Assembly (NCBI GenBank): GCA_964630705.1
Contig: CAZVZH010000001.1
Span: forward strand, 1 to 64,000
Direction of reading: 5' to 3'
Source of the DNA: M3007 sp964630705
GTDB taxonomy: Bacteria; Bacteroidota; Bacteroidia; Chitinophagales; Saprospiraceae
DNA: 64,000 bases
Positions 52,301-61,151 of this stretch are shown piece by piece (the first letter of the stretch is position 1; every line of letters begins with the position of its first letter). The notes below the pieces were generated by a model. It was not told the DNA's origin, made no database searches, and was given only the letters and a program-made list of their open reading frames with translations. Position numbers and translations under genes: made by a program.

Positions 52301-54317
52301 GTTTGCCCAAATTGACAACATATCCTATAGCGCTAAAATATTTAATCTTGATATTGAAATACAGGATGTTTTTCAGTTAAAAGATATTCAAGGATATATA
52401 ACCACCGATACTGTTTTCATAAATGAACAGCCTTTCGGATTTATGATTGGCAACATTGAAATGCCAGATTTAAATAGCCCGTTATGGTGGAAAATATTCC
52501 TCAGTGAGAAAGACAAACACCAATTAAGAGTATTAGGCGCTTTTGTTCCAAGGAGTCAAGAAAAGGCCCAACTACCAGAACTTGGGGTAATACGGCCTGG
52601 CGAATTTCAAACACATGTTACCGCCCTAAATTTTCCGCTCGGGGTTCTGGAGTTATTTATTCCGGAAATTTCGAAAACTTTCGGCAGGATAAATTCAGAC
52701 GTGCGACTAGGGGGGCCTATCAATAAAATAGGGATGCGTGGAAGCGCTCGGGTTGACGGTGGATTTCAGTTAGATTATTTAAAAGCTATGTTCCACATAC
52801 CTAATCAAGTCATTAATTTATCTGAATACCAAATTTGGGCAGACGGAGATACCATACTTGACGGAAGTCAAAAAAGTCACGCGGTAATTCAAGGGGGCCT
52901 CCGACATGACCATTTCAGGTCTTGGCAACTGGATTGCAGTATTCGATCTATTGGTGATAATTTTATGATAATGAACACATTAAAGGGTGACAATTCGCTC
53001 TATTATGGACAAGGTATTGGGCGTTTCGATGCTAAGTTTACGGGCTCATTTAGTAAAACGAATATTTCAATAGATGCTGAAGCGGGAAAAGAAACTCGAC
53101 TCTTCATACCGTTAGGTTCAGAAGAACTTGATATTGAAGAAGCCAGCTTTATCACATTCAAAAATACTGGAGGAGGGGGCCGTGACAACCAACAAGGCAA
53201 AACACAATTTGTATTAAGTGACCTAAAGGGATTAAACTTCGAGATGAACTTGTCTATTACCGAGGATGCCGAAGTTCAATTGATATTTGATGAACAAGCA
53301 GGGGACCTTATAAAGGGTAGGGGAGAGGGTGATATTCGATTAACCATTAATCGTGAAGGCGATTTTAAAATGTATGGTAGTTATCGGATACGCAAGGGAG
53401 AGTATTTGTTCACGTTGCTAAACTGGGTAAATAAACCTTTTACCGTACTCGATGGTGGCTTGATCGAATGGTATGGCGATCCCTATGGCGCGCAAATTTC
53501 ATTAGATGCCACATATACTGAAAATACGTCGTTGTATAACTTGCTTCGCGATGAGCTGCTCGCAACCAACAATCTAAGTGGAGAAGCCTCAAAGTCAACA
53601 CGAGTGGTCGTGACCATGCACTTAATAGGCGACCTCTTTAAGCCCAATATTAGCTTCGATCTCAATTTCCCAAATCTGTCAAGTCAACTTAAGTCATTAG
53701 TCGACAGCAAGTTATCCTTGCTTCGCCAGGACCAAAATGAACTTACTCGACAGGTTTTTGGCCTGATTGTAGTAGGATCGTTTTTACCACCAGCTGGGGC
53801 TGGGGCTAACATTCAGAGTAGTGATTATCTAGCATCAGCCTTCAATACTTTAACTCAAGTGCTTAGTAATCAATTTTCTAATTACCTGACGACACTAGCT
53901 GCTGAATGGTTTGGCGGAGCAGTTTCAAGCATCGATTTTGATATCGCTTACAACGAATACCGAAATCAAACTGACCCCAGTCAAAATTTGGCACAAATTG
54001 GCCGGGAACTTCAGGTGCGCTTAACAAGTGGATTTGCAAAAGACCGAATCACTGTTCAAGTAGGATCTCAATTTGGGATTGGACAGCCAGGTACAACAAC
54101 CGCGGAAGGCTTTTTAGGCGAGGATGTTACTGTAGAAATTCAACTGACCGAAAATCGTCAATGGCGGCTAAAAGTATATCAGCGTACCGAGCCGGATATT
54201 GCTGGGGGCGCGCGCAGATCACGATATGGGTTTGGGATCAGTTTTCGGAAGGAATATGAAAGTTTTGGCGACCTGATAGATGGACTCACCGGTTGGATGA
54301 AGTCAAAAAAGAAGTAA
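49380..54317 (+). CDS. tamB: TamB/DUF490-family translocation and assembly module protein
   Basis: 1645 residues, the usual size for Bacteroidota TamB (AsmA-like repeating beta-groove bridging inner and outer membranes, implicated in lipid transport or outer-membrane protein assembly). N-terminal basic segment and one transmembrane helix (about 30-50, IAFVLVMLLTFLYFVLQ), a long beta-strand region, and the conserved C-terminal DUF490 domain (about 1290-1645; RKGEYLFTLLNWVNKPFTV, VVTMHLIGDLFKPNISFDLNFP, GFAKDRITVQVGSQFG). Usually next to bamA/tamA, which is not the case here. Base composition turns AT-rich in the 3' half of the gene. Confidence 0.92.
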   Translation: MKQTPVTPEKSVWESAVWIRLKRLWRRIENIAFVLVMLLTFLYFVLQASWVQNWLIAKIANYLSSELQTNVSIQHIDVSFFDNLVLEGFYVEDLNGDTLLYAGSLTAGLNSNIFSLLRNRIEFNEINLQEARFNLNRQKGEAFTNLQFLVDYFGSPEPKTASKPKPFRISVQNLRLSDVQFLFWDAVRGQKMWGAIPIGLIRINQMDIASKILDVQSINLEGAVFTIGEFPASGTPVDAKQVAVQKPKPEVSSDTSIFRAKVWQLILKNCKFAMDRFDKSPGAQTPAGVMDYDHLSVSDIHLQADSVLADANLCFTGVLRHLSAREQGGLVLNSLRANEVLVSDTMVALYGMRLETNGSRIGDTLLMRYSTYRAFNDFNNKVRLEGHFDTSSVVRLGDIMFFSPEVANNSFFKKNQDQLVHLSGRVEGRINRLNGRDLLIRFGFGSLVKGSFDGDDLAEGSDRMRLLLDLEQVQSNIQTLRKVIPGFDPPAYFDKLGQFSFNGTYQLFFGTNHIFNGDLVSNNGFGKVDMKLDLTGGREKARYSGYLNMNEFDLKNWTGNPEFGKTTFRLNIASGTGLTLQTIKSDLTGTIDSFYFRGYNYQNVRLNGQFNRQQFKGDVAMEDPNIDFVFNGAVNLADSVPEYDFSADLRRLDMGALNLVDQDLILSGRIEEIKLVASDWSSLRGGINLRNFKIIQDKEVIHQIDSLTFAAFQLPSGERHFILLSDIADGYLKGQFEIGQIGKNLLRLLNRSFPDLVRQAYGTPVIDTTALTDNFKVNLQIKDTRSLTLLFDARLDTLRDFNLRASVNGADGSSDLSVQMPFLRFNGLTFHHVDFTWSGRDKIGHFELKVPKALLENEQELVQLQINGTAIKDQVNFSFSTEDTTSIIERIQLEGVLSIVDSSWQLHFNTSEITLFGDQWYMEENNFLRFSKNRFETSNFELMNGLQRINIEHINAGSGVRFSLSNFNLNFINRFAQIDNISYSAKIFNLDIEIQDVFQLKDIQGYITTDTVFINEQPFGFMIGNIEMPDLNSPLWWKIFLSEKDKHQLRVLGAFVPRSQEKAQLPELGVIRPGEFQTHVTALNFPLGVLELFIPEISKTFGRINSDVRLGGPINKIGMRGSARVDGGFQLDYLKAMFHIPNQVINLSEYQIWADGDTILDGSQKSHAVIQGGLRHDHFRSWQLDCSIRSIGDNFMIMNTLKGDNSLYYGQGIGRFDAKFTGSFSKTNISIDAEAGKETRLFIPLGSEELDIEEASFITFKNTGGGGRDNQQGKTQFVLSDLKGLNFEMNLSITEDAEVQLIFDEQAGDLIKGRGEGDIRLTINREGDFKMYGSYRIRKGEYLFTLLNWVNKPFTVLDGGLIEWYGDPYGAQISLDATYTENTSLYNLLRDELLATNNLSGEASKSTRVVVTMHLIGDLFKPNISFDLNFPNLSSQLKSLVDSKLSLLRQDQNELTRQVFGLIVVGSFLPPAGAGANIQSSDYLASAFNTLTQVLSNQFSNYLTTLAAEWFGGAVSSIDFDIAYNEYRNQTDPSQNLAQIGRELQVRLTSGFAKDRITVQVGSQFGIGQPGTTTAEGFLGEDVTVEIQLTENRQWRLKVYQRTEPDIAGGARRSRYGFGISFRKEYESFGDLIDGLTGWMKSKKK

Positions 54318-54392
54318 ATTAAAATTCATAATTTATATTATGTTAAATAATTAAGATGCGCCAGGATTCTTTTTTTGACGCCTCAAAGCCGG

Positions 54393-54400
54393 TACATTTG
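54393..54400 (+). promoter_or_regulatory. Bacteroidota -7 element (TACATTTG) for speA
   Basis: Exact TAnnTTTG followed by C, 35 bases before the ATG at 54436. Confidence 0.62.
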
Positions 54401-54435
54401 CAGGCATTTTCTACTAACCACTCCTAAGTTTTTCA

Positions 54436-55854
54436 ATGAAAAACACATATTACGACCTTGTAGCTCAAACGTTTGACTTCCCTCAGGACGGATTTAGTTT
54501 AAATAATAATCGGTTGTTGTTTAATGACATTGATATCCATGATCTGATACAGAAATACGGCTCCCCGTTAAAGCTCACATACTTGCCTAAAATTGGCGAG
54601 AAGATTCAAACTGCCAGAAAGTTATTTCGAGACGCTATCCAACGACATAATTACAATGGCAGATATGTATACTGCTATTGCACAAAGAGCTCGCATTTTG
54701 CCTTTGTATTAAATGAAGTGCTCGAAAATGGCGCACAATTGGAAACCTCTTCTGCATTTGATATTGATTTAATTTGGCGACTATACCGCTTAGGGAAAAT
54801 TAATAAAAGCACCACAGTAATTAATAACGGGTATAAGCCATCTGGCTACACGCAAAAAATTGCACAATTAATAAATGAAGGATTCAATAATATTATTCCA
54901 GTATGCGACAATGAGGTTGAACTAAGCGAATACAATAATCTCATAAAAACCAAATCTTGTAATATTGGGATTCGGATGGCTACAGAGGAAGAACCAAATT
55001 TTGAGTTTTACACCTCACGACTCGGTATTCGCCAAAGCGAGGTGATTAATTTTTATAAAAATAAAATTTCAACAAATTCTAAATTTAATCTGAAGATGCT
55101 TCATTTTTTTGTTGATACAGGCATTAAGGATTCAATTTATTACTGGAGTGAATTAAAAAAAGGGATCAAAACCTATTGCGAATTGAGAAAAGTCTGCCCT
55201 ACCCTATCTTGCTTGAATATTGGCGGAGGCATGCCTATACGGAATTCACTTGGCTTTGAGTTTGATTACCCGTATATGGTTAATGAAATCATTAGATTGA
55301 TCAAAGAATATTGTGATGACGAAGGGGTTCCCGAACCAGACTTATACTCAGAATTTGGAAAATTTACTGTGGGCGAAAGTGGTGCCACTATCTTCTCCGT
55401 CATCGGAAAAAAACAGCAAAATGATGCGGAGCAGTGGTACATGCTTGATAACTCATTGATTAATACCCTTCCAGACAGTTGGGGTATCAAAGAGCGTTTT
55501 ATTTTACTTCCGATTAATCACTGGGACAAGGAATACCAGAAAGTAAATATTGGTGGCATTAGTTGCGACAACGCAGATTATTATAACTCAGAGGCGCATA
55601 TAAATCAGGTTTACTTACCAGTTTATGATGAACAAAACGAGGAGCCGCTGTATTTAGGTTTTTTTCATACTGGAGCATATCAAGAGTCTTTAAGCGGCTA
55701 TGGCGGGCTCAAGCATTGTCTGTTACCCGCTCCCAAGCATATTTTAATAGATAAAAACTACTATGGCGAATTTACCGACTGGGAGGTATTTCAGGAGCAA
55801 GACGCAGACTCCATGCTTAAAATCCTTGGTTATGATTCACCATATGCCTCTTAA
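54436..55854 (+). CDS. speA: Arginine decarboxylase (PLP fold III, Bacteroidota type)
   Basis: Converts arginine to agmatine for polyamine synthesis. 472 residues, matching the short Bacteroidota arginine decarboxylases that I recall well. PLP Lys in YCYCTKSSHF (about 82), ETSSAFDIDL, Gly-rich phosphate site LNIGGGMPIRNS, SEFGKFTVGESG, the cofactor/substrate motif CDNADYYN and the C-terminal Tyr in FFHTGAYQ. Own promoter. Clearly AT-richer than most of the window. Agmatinase (speB) is not adjacent. Confidence 0.9.
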   Translation: MKNTYYDLVAQTFDFPQDGFSLNNNRLLFNDIDIHDLIQKYGSPLKLTYLPKIGEKIQTARKLFRDAIQRHNYNGRYVYCYCTKSSHFAFVLNEVLENGAQLETSSAFDIDLIWRLYRLGKINKSTTVINNGYKPSGYTQKIAQLINEGFNNIIPVCDNEVELSEYNNLIKTKSCNIGIRMATEEEPNFEFYTSRLGIRQSEVINFYKNKISTNSKFNLKMLHFFVDTGIKDSIYYWSELKKGIKTYCELRKVCPTLSCLNIGGGMPIRNSLGFEFDYPYMVNEIIRLIKEYCDDEGVPEPDLYSEFGKFTVGESGATIFSVIGKKQQNDAEQWYMLDNSLINTLPDSWGIKERFILLPINHWDKEYQKVNIGGISCDNADYYNSEAHINQVYLPVYDEQNEEPLYLGFFHTGAYQESLSGYGGLKHCLLPAPKHILIDKNYYGEFTDWEVFQEQDADSMLKILGYDSPYAS

Positions 55855-55868
55855 TAAATCTTTGCAAA

Positions 55869-56420
55869 TCAGAATTGCCACCTGTCCATATACTTTAGAA
55901 ACAACTTAGTTAAATTTTCAGCATCCGAAATGCCTCGATGATGCCAACCTGTAAATATTATGTTTTCGCGTTCTATTGCTTTTAGCAAACCAATTGATTT
56001 TTTGCTACCTTTTATTGACATATATTGAGCCTTCAAATTAATGTGGTTTTCTACCCAATCACTATTTAATTTGTGCAGACGACAATCGCTCTGCAACATT
56101 TTTCTGTCAAACGAACCCCAAGAACACAAAATGTGCTCCTCCTTGCCGATTCTGGCCCAATCAATAAATTCATCTAATACGACAGGAAATGTATCTGCTC
56201 GATTGATGTCGATCTGTTCAATATTCGTCAGATCAATGCAAAACCTTGATAAGGTAGGATGAATAACGGGCCGGACAAATCGGTTAAACTTGCCGCGCAC
56301 TACACCAAATTCATTGATTCTGAAAGCGCCAATCTCAATCGTCTCCTGGATATAATCGGCTTCTGATGTTTTCCAGCAGGTTGCTTCTAGATCAAAGACT
56401 ATATAGTTTTTTGATGACAT
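55869..56420 (-). CDS. DEDDh-type 3'-5' exonuclease (ERI-1/KapD-like)
   Basis: 183 residues from ATG 56420 (MSSKNYIVFDLEATCW); an ATG at 56429 is also in frame. The exonuclease residues are D-E in VFDLEATCW (ExoI), Asp in LCSWGSFDRKML (ExoII) and His-Asp in HHRGISDAENL (ExoIII, DEDDh class). A stand-alone RNase T/ERI-1-like RNA exonuclease is likely; the role is not known. Same AT-rich stretch as speA, with which it converges (stops 14 bases apart). Confidence 0.85.
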   Translation of the reverse strand: MSSKNYIVFDLEATCWKTSEADYIQETIEIGAFRINEFGVVRGKFNRFVRPVIHPTLSRFCIDLTNIEQIDINRADTFPVVLDEFIDWARIGKEEHILCSWGSFDRKMLQSDCRLHKLNSDWVENHINLKAQYMSIKGSKKSIGLLKAIERENIIFTGWHHRGISDAENLTKLFLKYMDRWQF

Positions 56421-56478
56421 CCATTTCAACTTTTTATCGAAAGTAAGATAAGCTCTCCATAAGCCATAGTTTTCCTAA

Positions 56479-57702
56479 ATGAAAATTGCACTATTAACTA
56501 CCTATCCACATGGCGGTGCAGGTATCGCCTGCAAACGTTTACAGGCTGCGCTCCAATCTTCAGGAGTATATGCCGACCTGCTGACGATCAATGATCTTTC
56601 CTGGAACTGGCCTTTTTATGCCGAACGGCTGAGTTTTTTGCCATTTGAGCGGGATAAATCAGTTCGCTTTGCATTTTCATTAGCTAATTTCGGCCATGAC
56701 CTTTCCCGGCATCCAATTGTTCGGAAAGCAGATGTCCTCCACCTGCATTGGATCAACCAAGGCTTGTTGTCACTAAAAAACATTCAGAAGCTTATTCGTC
56801 TAAGCAAGCCTGTTGTTTGGACACTGCACGACATGTGGGCCTTTACCGGTGGATGCCATTATTCCCGTGGATGTTTGCGGTACCTGAACCAATGCGGCAA
56901 TTGTCCAATGTTGAGTAAACCTGCCCCAGACGATCTTTCCAACCGTATTTGGCGCCAAAAAAAAAGATATTTCACAGAAAACTTGAATTTTATTACCTGC
57001 AGTACCTGGCTGGCGGATATCGCCAAGAAGAGCGAACTGCTTGAAAATTTTCCAATTACGGTACTTCCGAACACGCTGGATACAACTGTTTTTGCCCCCC
57101 GAAAACCAACTCAAGTTGCAGCTTTTAGAACTCAACAGGGCACCCAGCCCAACGCGACCGTTTTACTATTTGCTGCGGTAAAGGTTCGAGACGAACGCAA
57201 AGGGTTCCATTTCCTGAAACAAGCCCTAGAAATCGTTCGCAGGGAAAATCCTGAAAGAGAAATTATGCTGATGGTCATTGGGCATACAGAGCCAGGCGAT
57301 TTGGAAGGGCTCCCCTACCCCATTCAATCTTTAGGCGTGATCCGCGACCCGGAAAAATTGGCATTAGCATATGCTTCAGCAGACGTCTTTATCATCCCTT
57401 CGCTGGAAGACAACCTGCCTAATACTGTTTTAGAAGCGCTTTCCTGCGGAACCCCTGTCATTGGTTTTAACACTGGAGGTATCCCCGAAATGGTTGAGCA
57501 TCAACAAAATGGCTATATCGCCACAGCACAAACTGGTCAAGCCTTGGCTGATGGCATCCGGTGGTTTTTGAACCATAAGGACTTTAGCATCGACCGGTTA
57601 AAACGTGCCGCCCGGCAAACCATAGAACTGCGTTTCGCGCCAGAAATCGTTGCCAACCAGCACATTGCCCTTTACCAGTCATTGCTTCAGCCAAAAAATT
57701 AA
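56479..57702 (+). CDS. Glycosyltransferase family 4 (WcaC-like)
   Basis: 407 residues, GT-B fold. Motifs: NHGGAGIACKRL-like YPHGGAGIACKRLQAAL at the N-terminus, VLHLHWINQGLLSLKNI and WTLHDMWAFTGGCHYSRGC with a cysteine cluster CGNCPML (putative zinc or structural), and the C-terminal sugar-nucleotide site FIIPSLEDNLPNTVLEALSCGTPVIGFNTGGIPEMV. This subgroup builds exopolysaccharide such as colanic acid. Convergent with the YfhO-family gene, 5 bases between stops. Confidence 0.9.
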   Translation: MKIALLTTYPHGGAGIACKRLQAALQSSGVYADLLTINDLSWNWPFYAERLSFLPFERDKSVRFAFSLANFGHDLSRHPIVRKADVLHLHWINQGLLSLKNIQKLIRLSKPVVWTLHDMWAFTGGCHYSRGCLRYLNQCGNCPMLSKPAPDDLSNRIWRQKKRYFTENLNFITCSTWLADIAKKSELLENFPITVLPNTLDTTVFAPRKPTQVAAFRTQQGTQPNATVLLFAAVKVRDERKGFHFLKQALEIVRRENPEREIMLMVIGHTEPGDLEGLPYPIQSLGVIRDPEKLALAYASADVFIIPSLEDNLPNTVLEALSCGTPVIGFNTGGIPEMVEHQQNGYIATAQTGQALADGIRWFLNHKDFSIDRLKRAARQTIELRFAPEIVANQHIALYQSLLQPKN

Positions 57703-57707
57703 ACGAT

Positions 57708-60197
57708 CTATTTTTTCTTGCGTTTGGGCGCTACTTTACTCGGGGCAGAACGGGTTGGACGATCGGCAGCGGTCTTTTCCTTCTCAACCAATCGATTAGC
57801 GTCGGGTAAAGCAGAATTTCGAGACCACCAATATACTCCCACAAGTAGCAGTAACAATACCAAACCCGATGCTCCCCTTGCAATATTTTCTCCAACATAA
57901 AAGGACCGCGGGGCAAACACCATTTCCAAGCGCATTTTTTGCCCTGCTGGCAGCCGCATGGCACGCAGCAAATAGTTGGCTTTCGTAAAATCAGCAGTCG
58001 GCTGTCCGTTTAAATAGCATTTCCAGCCTTTCGACGGCGGGTAGTAAATTTCCGGGAATACTGCCAACTGGTCGGTCGCGCAACTGTACTCGTACACCAT
58101 CGTATCCGGATGGTACCGAACCAGATCAATCTGTGCGGTACTGTCCGGTTGAATTGTAAATCCATTCAAACTGGCAGCATAATCTTTTCGAAAAATAGCC
58201 TCCTCCCGCGGATTTAAGTCGCCCAAAGCCTGCAACTCTTCATCCGCATTGTCAACCAACCGGTAGGAATTGACAAACCAGGCATGCCCGCAGGCTTGTG
58301 GGTTTCGACTGACCTCTCCTTGTTGATTGACAATATACTTGCCATTGAACATGCCGACCAATTGCAGGTGCTGGCCCAGATTTTTTGTAAAAAACGTATC
58401 CACAACCTCCTGATAACGTTGGAGTTTTGCAGCATGATAACCGCTGAGGCTTTTGTGGAAATACGAGCTTGTAGCATTTCCCGTGATACTCCCCCGTGAC
58501 AAATCCAGCACCCGGTAATGCAGATCGGGGTCTTGTTTGATTTGCAGGTCAAATGCTTCCTCTTTGGGCGGCGCTGTAGCAGCTCGTTTACTGGTGTACT
58601 TATCCGGACTTATCGTGCGGGCACAAACCATCCAGTTATCGGCCAGAGACAGCAGCGTGATAGCGATGACTGTCATGCCAGCTTTTAAGCGGCCCTGCAG
58701 GTAAAGCCAGATCAGTCCGGCGGCAAGTCCAACAAATACAAGCGAGCGAAAGGCATCGCTCTGCCGCATATTGGCCCGGTCTTGGCGTAAAAGTTCGAGC
58801 AAGGTCGGTTCTTGTTGCAACATTTGGTCGTATTGGCCACCTTGATCGCCCAGGATCAGGGCCAGCAAACAAAGTCCGGCCGTAATGCCCAACGACCACC
58901 ACAGCGCGCGCTTTTTCCGTTCGATCGAAATTTCGACATCATTCAAACGCTGCAAACTCAGTGCGCCAAGTATGGCAAAACACAACTGCCCCACCCCAAG
59001 CGCCATCGAAACAGCTCTGAATTTTTTGAACATGGGGAGGTAATCGTAAAAAACATAGTTGAGAAAAAAATGCTTGCCCCAGGCCATTGAAATCATTAAT
59101 AAGCCCCCGGCAAGCAACCAGTGCTTTGGCGCGCCAGGCACTAAAAACGCCCCCAATACAAACAAGAAAAAAATGATCGCGCCAAAGTAAATCGAGGTGC
59201 CGACAAAAGGCTGCTCGCCCGTGTAAAACAGGCCCTTTACCTGGTTGCGCACCTCAGGGGATACGGCATTGTAGAGTTTGGTGTCTTTATACGACTCCCC
59301 TGCCCCACCCCCAGCAAAATGCGGTACGAGTAAGGTCAAACTTTCCTCGATGCCGTAGCTCCAGCCAAACAAGTAGTCTTTATCCAAACCGTCGCCCTTC
59401 GATTTTTTTGAGGTCAATTCCGACACGCCGCGAATGGTTTCCTGACTGTATTCATACGTCGGCCACAGCCTCGAAAGGTTGGAAGCAAACCCGAAAACTA
59501 TAGCCAAAGCGCTTACAGCAAGCCCTAAGGCCCAGTTTTTCAACTGTTTTTCACGTGTTGCTTCCCAAAGTTTTGCCAAAAAATACACCCCCGTAATCAG
59601 TAAGGTGTAATACGTAATTTGAACGTGGTTGGCATACAACTGCATCGCCATGAACAGCGCCATCAACGAGCCGCCCAAAAGCAACTGCCCGTTAAAGGTA
59701 AGTAGCAGGCCGGCTAAAACTCCCGGCGCCAAGGCCAGTGCAATCATTTTCGTCGTGTGCCCGGCCTCCAGAATGTCGATATTGTAAGTGGTTATCCCGT
59801 ACGCCAGGGCGCCAAAAATCGCTACGCGCCAGTCAGCTTTTAAAACACTGATCAAAAAGTACATCGTCAGCATCGCTAACAGCACCTGCACCCAAATAAC
59901 GGCCATGATATCGGTCCAGAGGAGCAGCGCATTGAAAACAGGGGAACTTAAATTCCCTTCGATTGGCGCATAGATTTGAAAGGTCGGCATTCCTCCAAAA
60001 GCGCAATTGGTCCACAACGGAGCAGAACCATCTTTATCGAGGTAGGCTTGAATCTCTGTTTTCATGGCCCGGGCCTTATCATTATCCGGCTGGGCCAGTA
60101 CCTTACCGTTAAAAGCGTTTGGCGCGAAAAAAAAGGCCGCAACAGCGGTCAGGGCGAGTACGGCAATCAGGTGCGGAAGAAATTTCTTGAAATCCAT
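57708..60197 (-). CDS. YfhO-family polytopic membrane protein
   Basis: 829 residues with about 12 transmembrane helices and a periplasmic beta-rich C-terminal region. Recognisable YfhO features: PLWTNCAFGGMPTFQIYAPIEG after the first helix, WRVAIFGALAYGITTYNIDILEAGHTTKMIALALAP, and a C-terminal YPPSKGWKCYLNGQ segment near the last helix. GT-C-like proteins of this family are linked to glycosylation of lipoteichoic acid or glycolipid in Firmicutes; in Bacteroidota the role is unknown. The C-terminus is Lys/Arg-rich (KRKKK). Confidence 0.88.
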   Translation of the reverse strand: MDFKKFLPHLIAVLALTAVAAFFFAPNAFNGKVLAQPDNDKARAMKTEIQAYLDKDGSAPLWTNCAFGGMPTFQIYAPIEGNLSSPVFNALLLWTDIMAVIWVQVLLAMLTMYFLISVLKADWRVAIFGALAYGITTYNIDILEAGHTTKMIALALAPGVLAGLLLTFNGQLLLGGSLMALFMAMQLYANHVQITYYTLLITGVYFLAKLWEATREKQLKNWALGLAVSALAIVFGFASNLSRLWPTYEYSQETIRGVSELTSKKSKGDGLDKDYLFGWSYGIEESLTLLVPHFAGGGAGESYKDTKLYNAVSPEVRNQVKGLFYTGEQPFVGTSIYFGAIIFFLFVLGAFLVPGAPKHWLLAGGLLMISMAWGKHFFLNYVFYDYLPMFKKFRAVSMALGVGQLCFAILGALSLQRLNDVEISIERKKRALWWSLGITAGLCLLALILGDQGGQYDQMLQQEPTLLELLRQDRANMRQSDAFRSLVFVGLAAGLIWLYLQGRLKAGMTVIAITLLSLADNWMVCARTISPDKYTSKRAATAPPKEEAFDLQIKQDPDLHYRVLDLSRGSITGNATSSYFHKSLSGYHAAKLQRYQEVVDTFFTKNLGQHLQLVGMFNGKYIVNQQGEVSRNPQACGHAWFVNSYRLVDNADEELQALGDLNPREEAIFRKDYAASLNGFTIQPDSTAQIDLVRYHPDTMVYEYSCATDQLAVFPEIYYPPSKGWKCYLNGQPTADFTKANYLLRAMRLPAGQKMRLEMVFAPRSFYVGENIARGASGLVLLLLLVGVYWWSRNSALPDANRLVEKEKTAADRPTRSAPSKVAPKRKKK

Positions 60198-60310
60198 TCA
60201 GCAATCGAATTCTTTACAAGTGGTGGTGTTTTTCTCGACAGCGCGGTAGCGCCCGGTTTCAGGAAGGCGAAGGTAAGCAATGGATGCAAGCAGCCTGCAC
60301 AATCTCCAAT

Positions 60311-60961
60311 TCAATTCAATTTTTTCAAAAAATCCTCCAGCGCTTTGTCCGGAATTTCGTGTCCCCCGGAGAAGGTTTTTTCTTCAAAGTCAATCCCATG
60401 TTGTTGCTCAATTTCCTGTAATTGGGCCATTCGATCCGGCGTGAGGAACGGATCGTTGGAGCCATAAAGCAGGTATAGATTTTTTGTAGCCAAATAATCT
60501 TTGTGCGCCTGATAATCCAGGTCTTCCGGAGGTAGGCCCGCCCACAAAACGAGGTCGTGAAAATTGGGGTGATACCTTAAAATCCAGCGGCAAATCGTAG
60601 CGGTCCCTTGTGAAAACCCAAGCAAAATTATTCGAACGTCGTGCGGCAGTTGGCCGGTGAGCCGGTTCAGCAAGGCTTGCAAATAAGCCGCATTGTCGCC
60701 AATAGCGTCTTCCCGGAAATGCCGCGTCATCCAGTTGGCGCCCACGTCGCCCGAAAATCCTTTTTTATAAAAGTAATTCAGCCCCTCCGGCGCCACGATG
60801 AGATTTTTGCCATTGTCGAGCAGTTTAAAGTCCTGAATAAATGCATCGGCCAGCTGCGCATACCCATGGCACACCAACCACAACTGCCGGATGTGGGGTC
60901 CGGGAGCGCCTAAAACGTAATAGTGTGCTGTGCGGGTAACGTTCATTTTCTGGTGCTGCAT
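60311..60961 (-). CDS. Alpha/beta hydrolase (phospholipase/carboxylesterase type)
   Basis: 216 residues from ATG 60961; the catalytic serine sits in LLGFSQGTATICRW (GxSxG), the aspartate probably near LYGSNDPFLT and the histidine in FSGGHEIPD; substrate pocket WLVCHGYAQLADAF. Family of acyl-protein thioesterase-like esterases of 200-220 residues, cytoplasmic. The open frame further upstream (to 61054) has no conserved sequence. A one-mismatch -7 element TATCTTTC lies about 15 bases before the start. Confidence 0.87.
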   Translation of the reverse strand: MQHQKMNVTRTAHYYVLGAPGPHIRQLWLVCHGYAQLADAFIQDFKLLDNGKNLIVAPEGLNYFYKKGFSGDVGANWMTRHFREDAIGDNAAYLQALLNRLTGQLPHDVRIILLGFSQGTATICRWILRYHPNFHDLVLWAGLPPEDLDYQAHKDYLATKNLYLLYGSNDPFLTPDRMAQLQEIEQQHGIDFEEKTFSGGHEIPDKALEDFLKKLN

Positions 60962-61094
60962 AGCGGTTGATTTTGCCGAAAGATAGCGCAGAAGGCTTGT
61001 TAATATTTTTAAAAACCAGGGCCGTAAGAACCCAGTTATTCTGGAAAGTGGCAAATCTTGAGGCGAAAATTCTCGGCGGCGGCTGGTATTTCCT

Positions 61095-61102
61095 TAATTT
61101 TG
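61095..61102 (+). promoter_or_regulatory. Bacteroidota -7 element (TAATTTTG) for the EGF-like lipoprotein
   Basis: Exact TAnnTTTG followed by C, 49 bases before the ATG at 61152. Confidence 0.6.
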
Positions 61103-61151
61103 CCGCCAACTTTGAAAGCACTTTATCCATCACACACAAAAACATTCAAAA

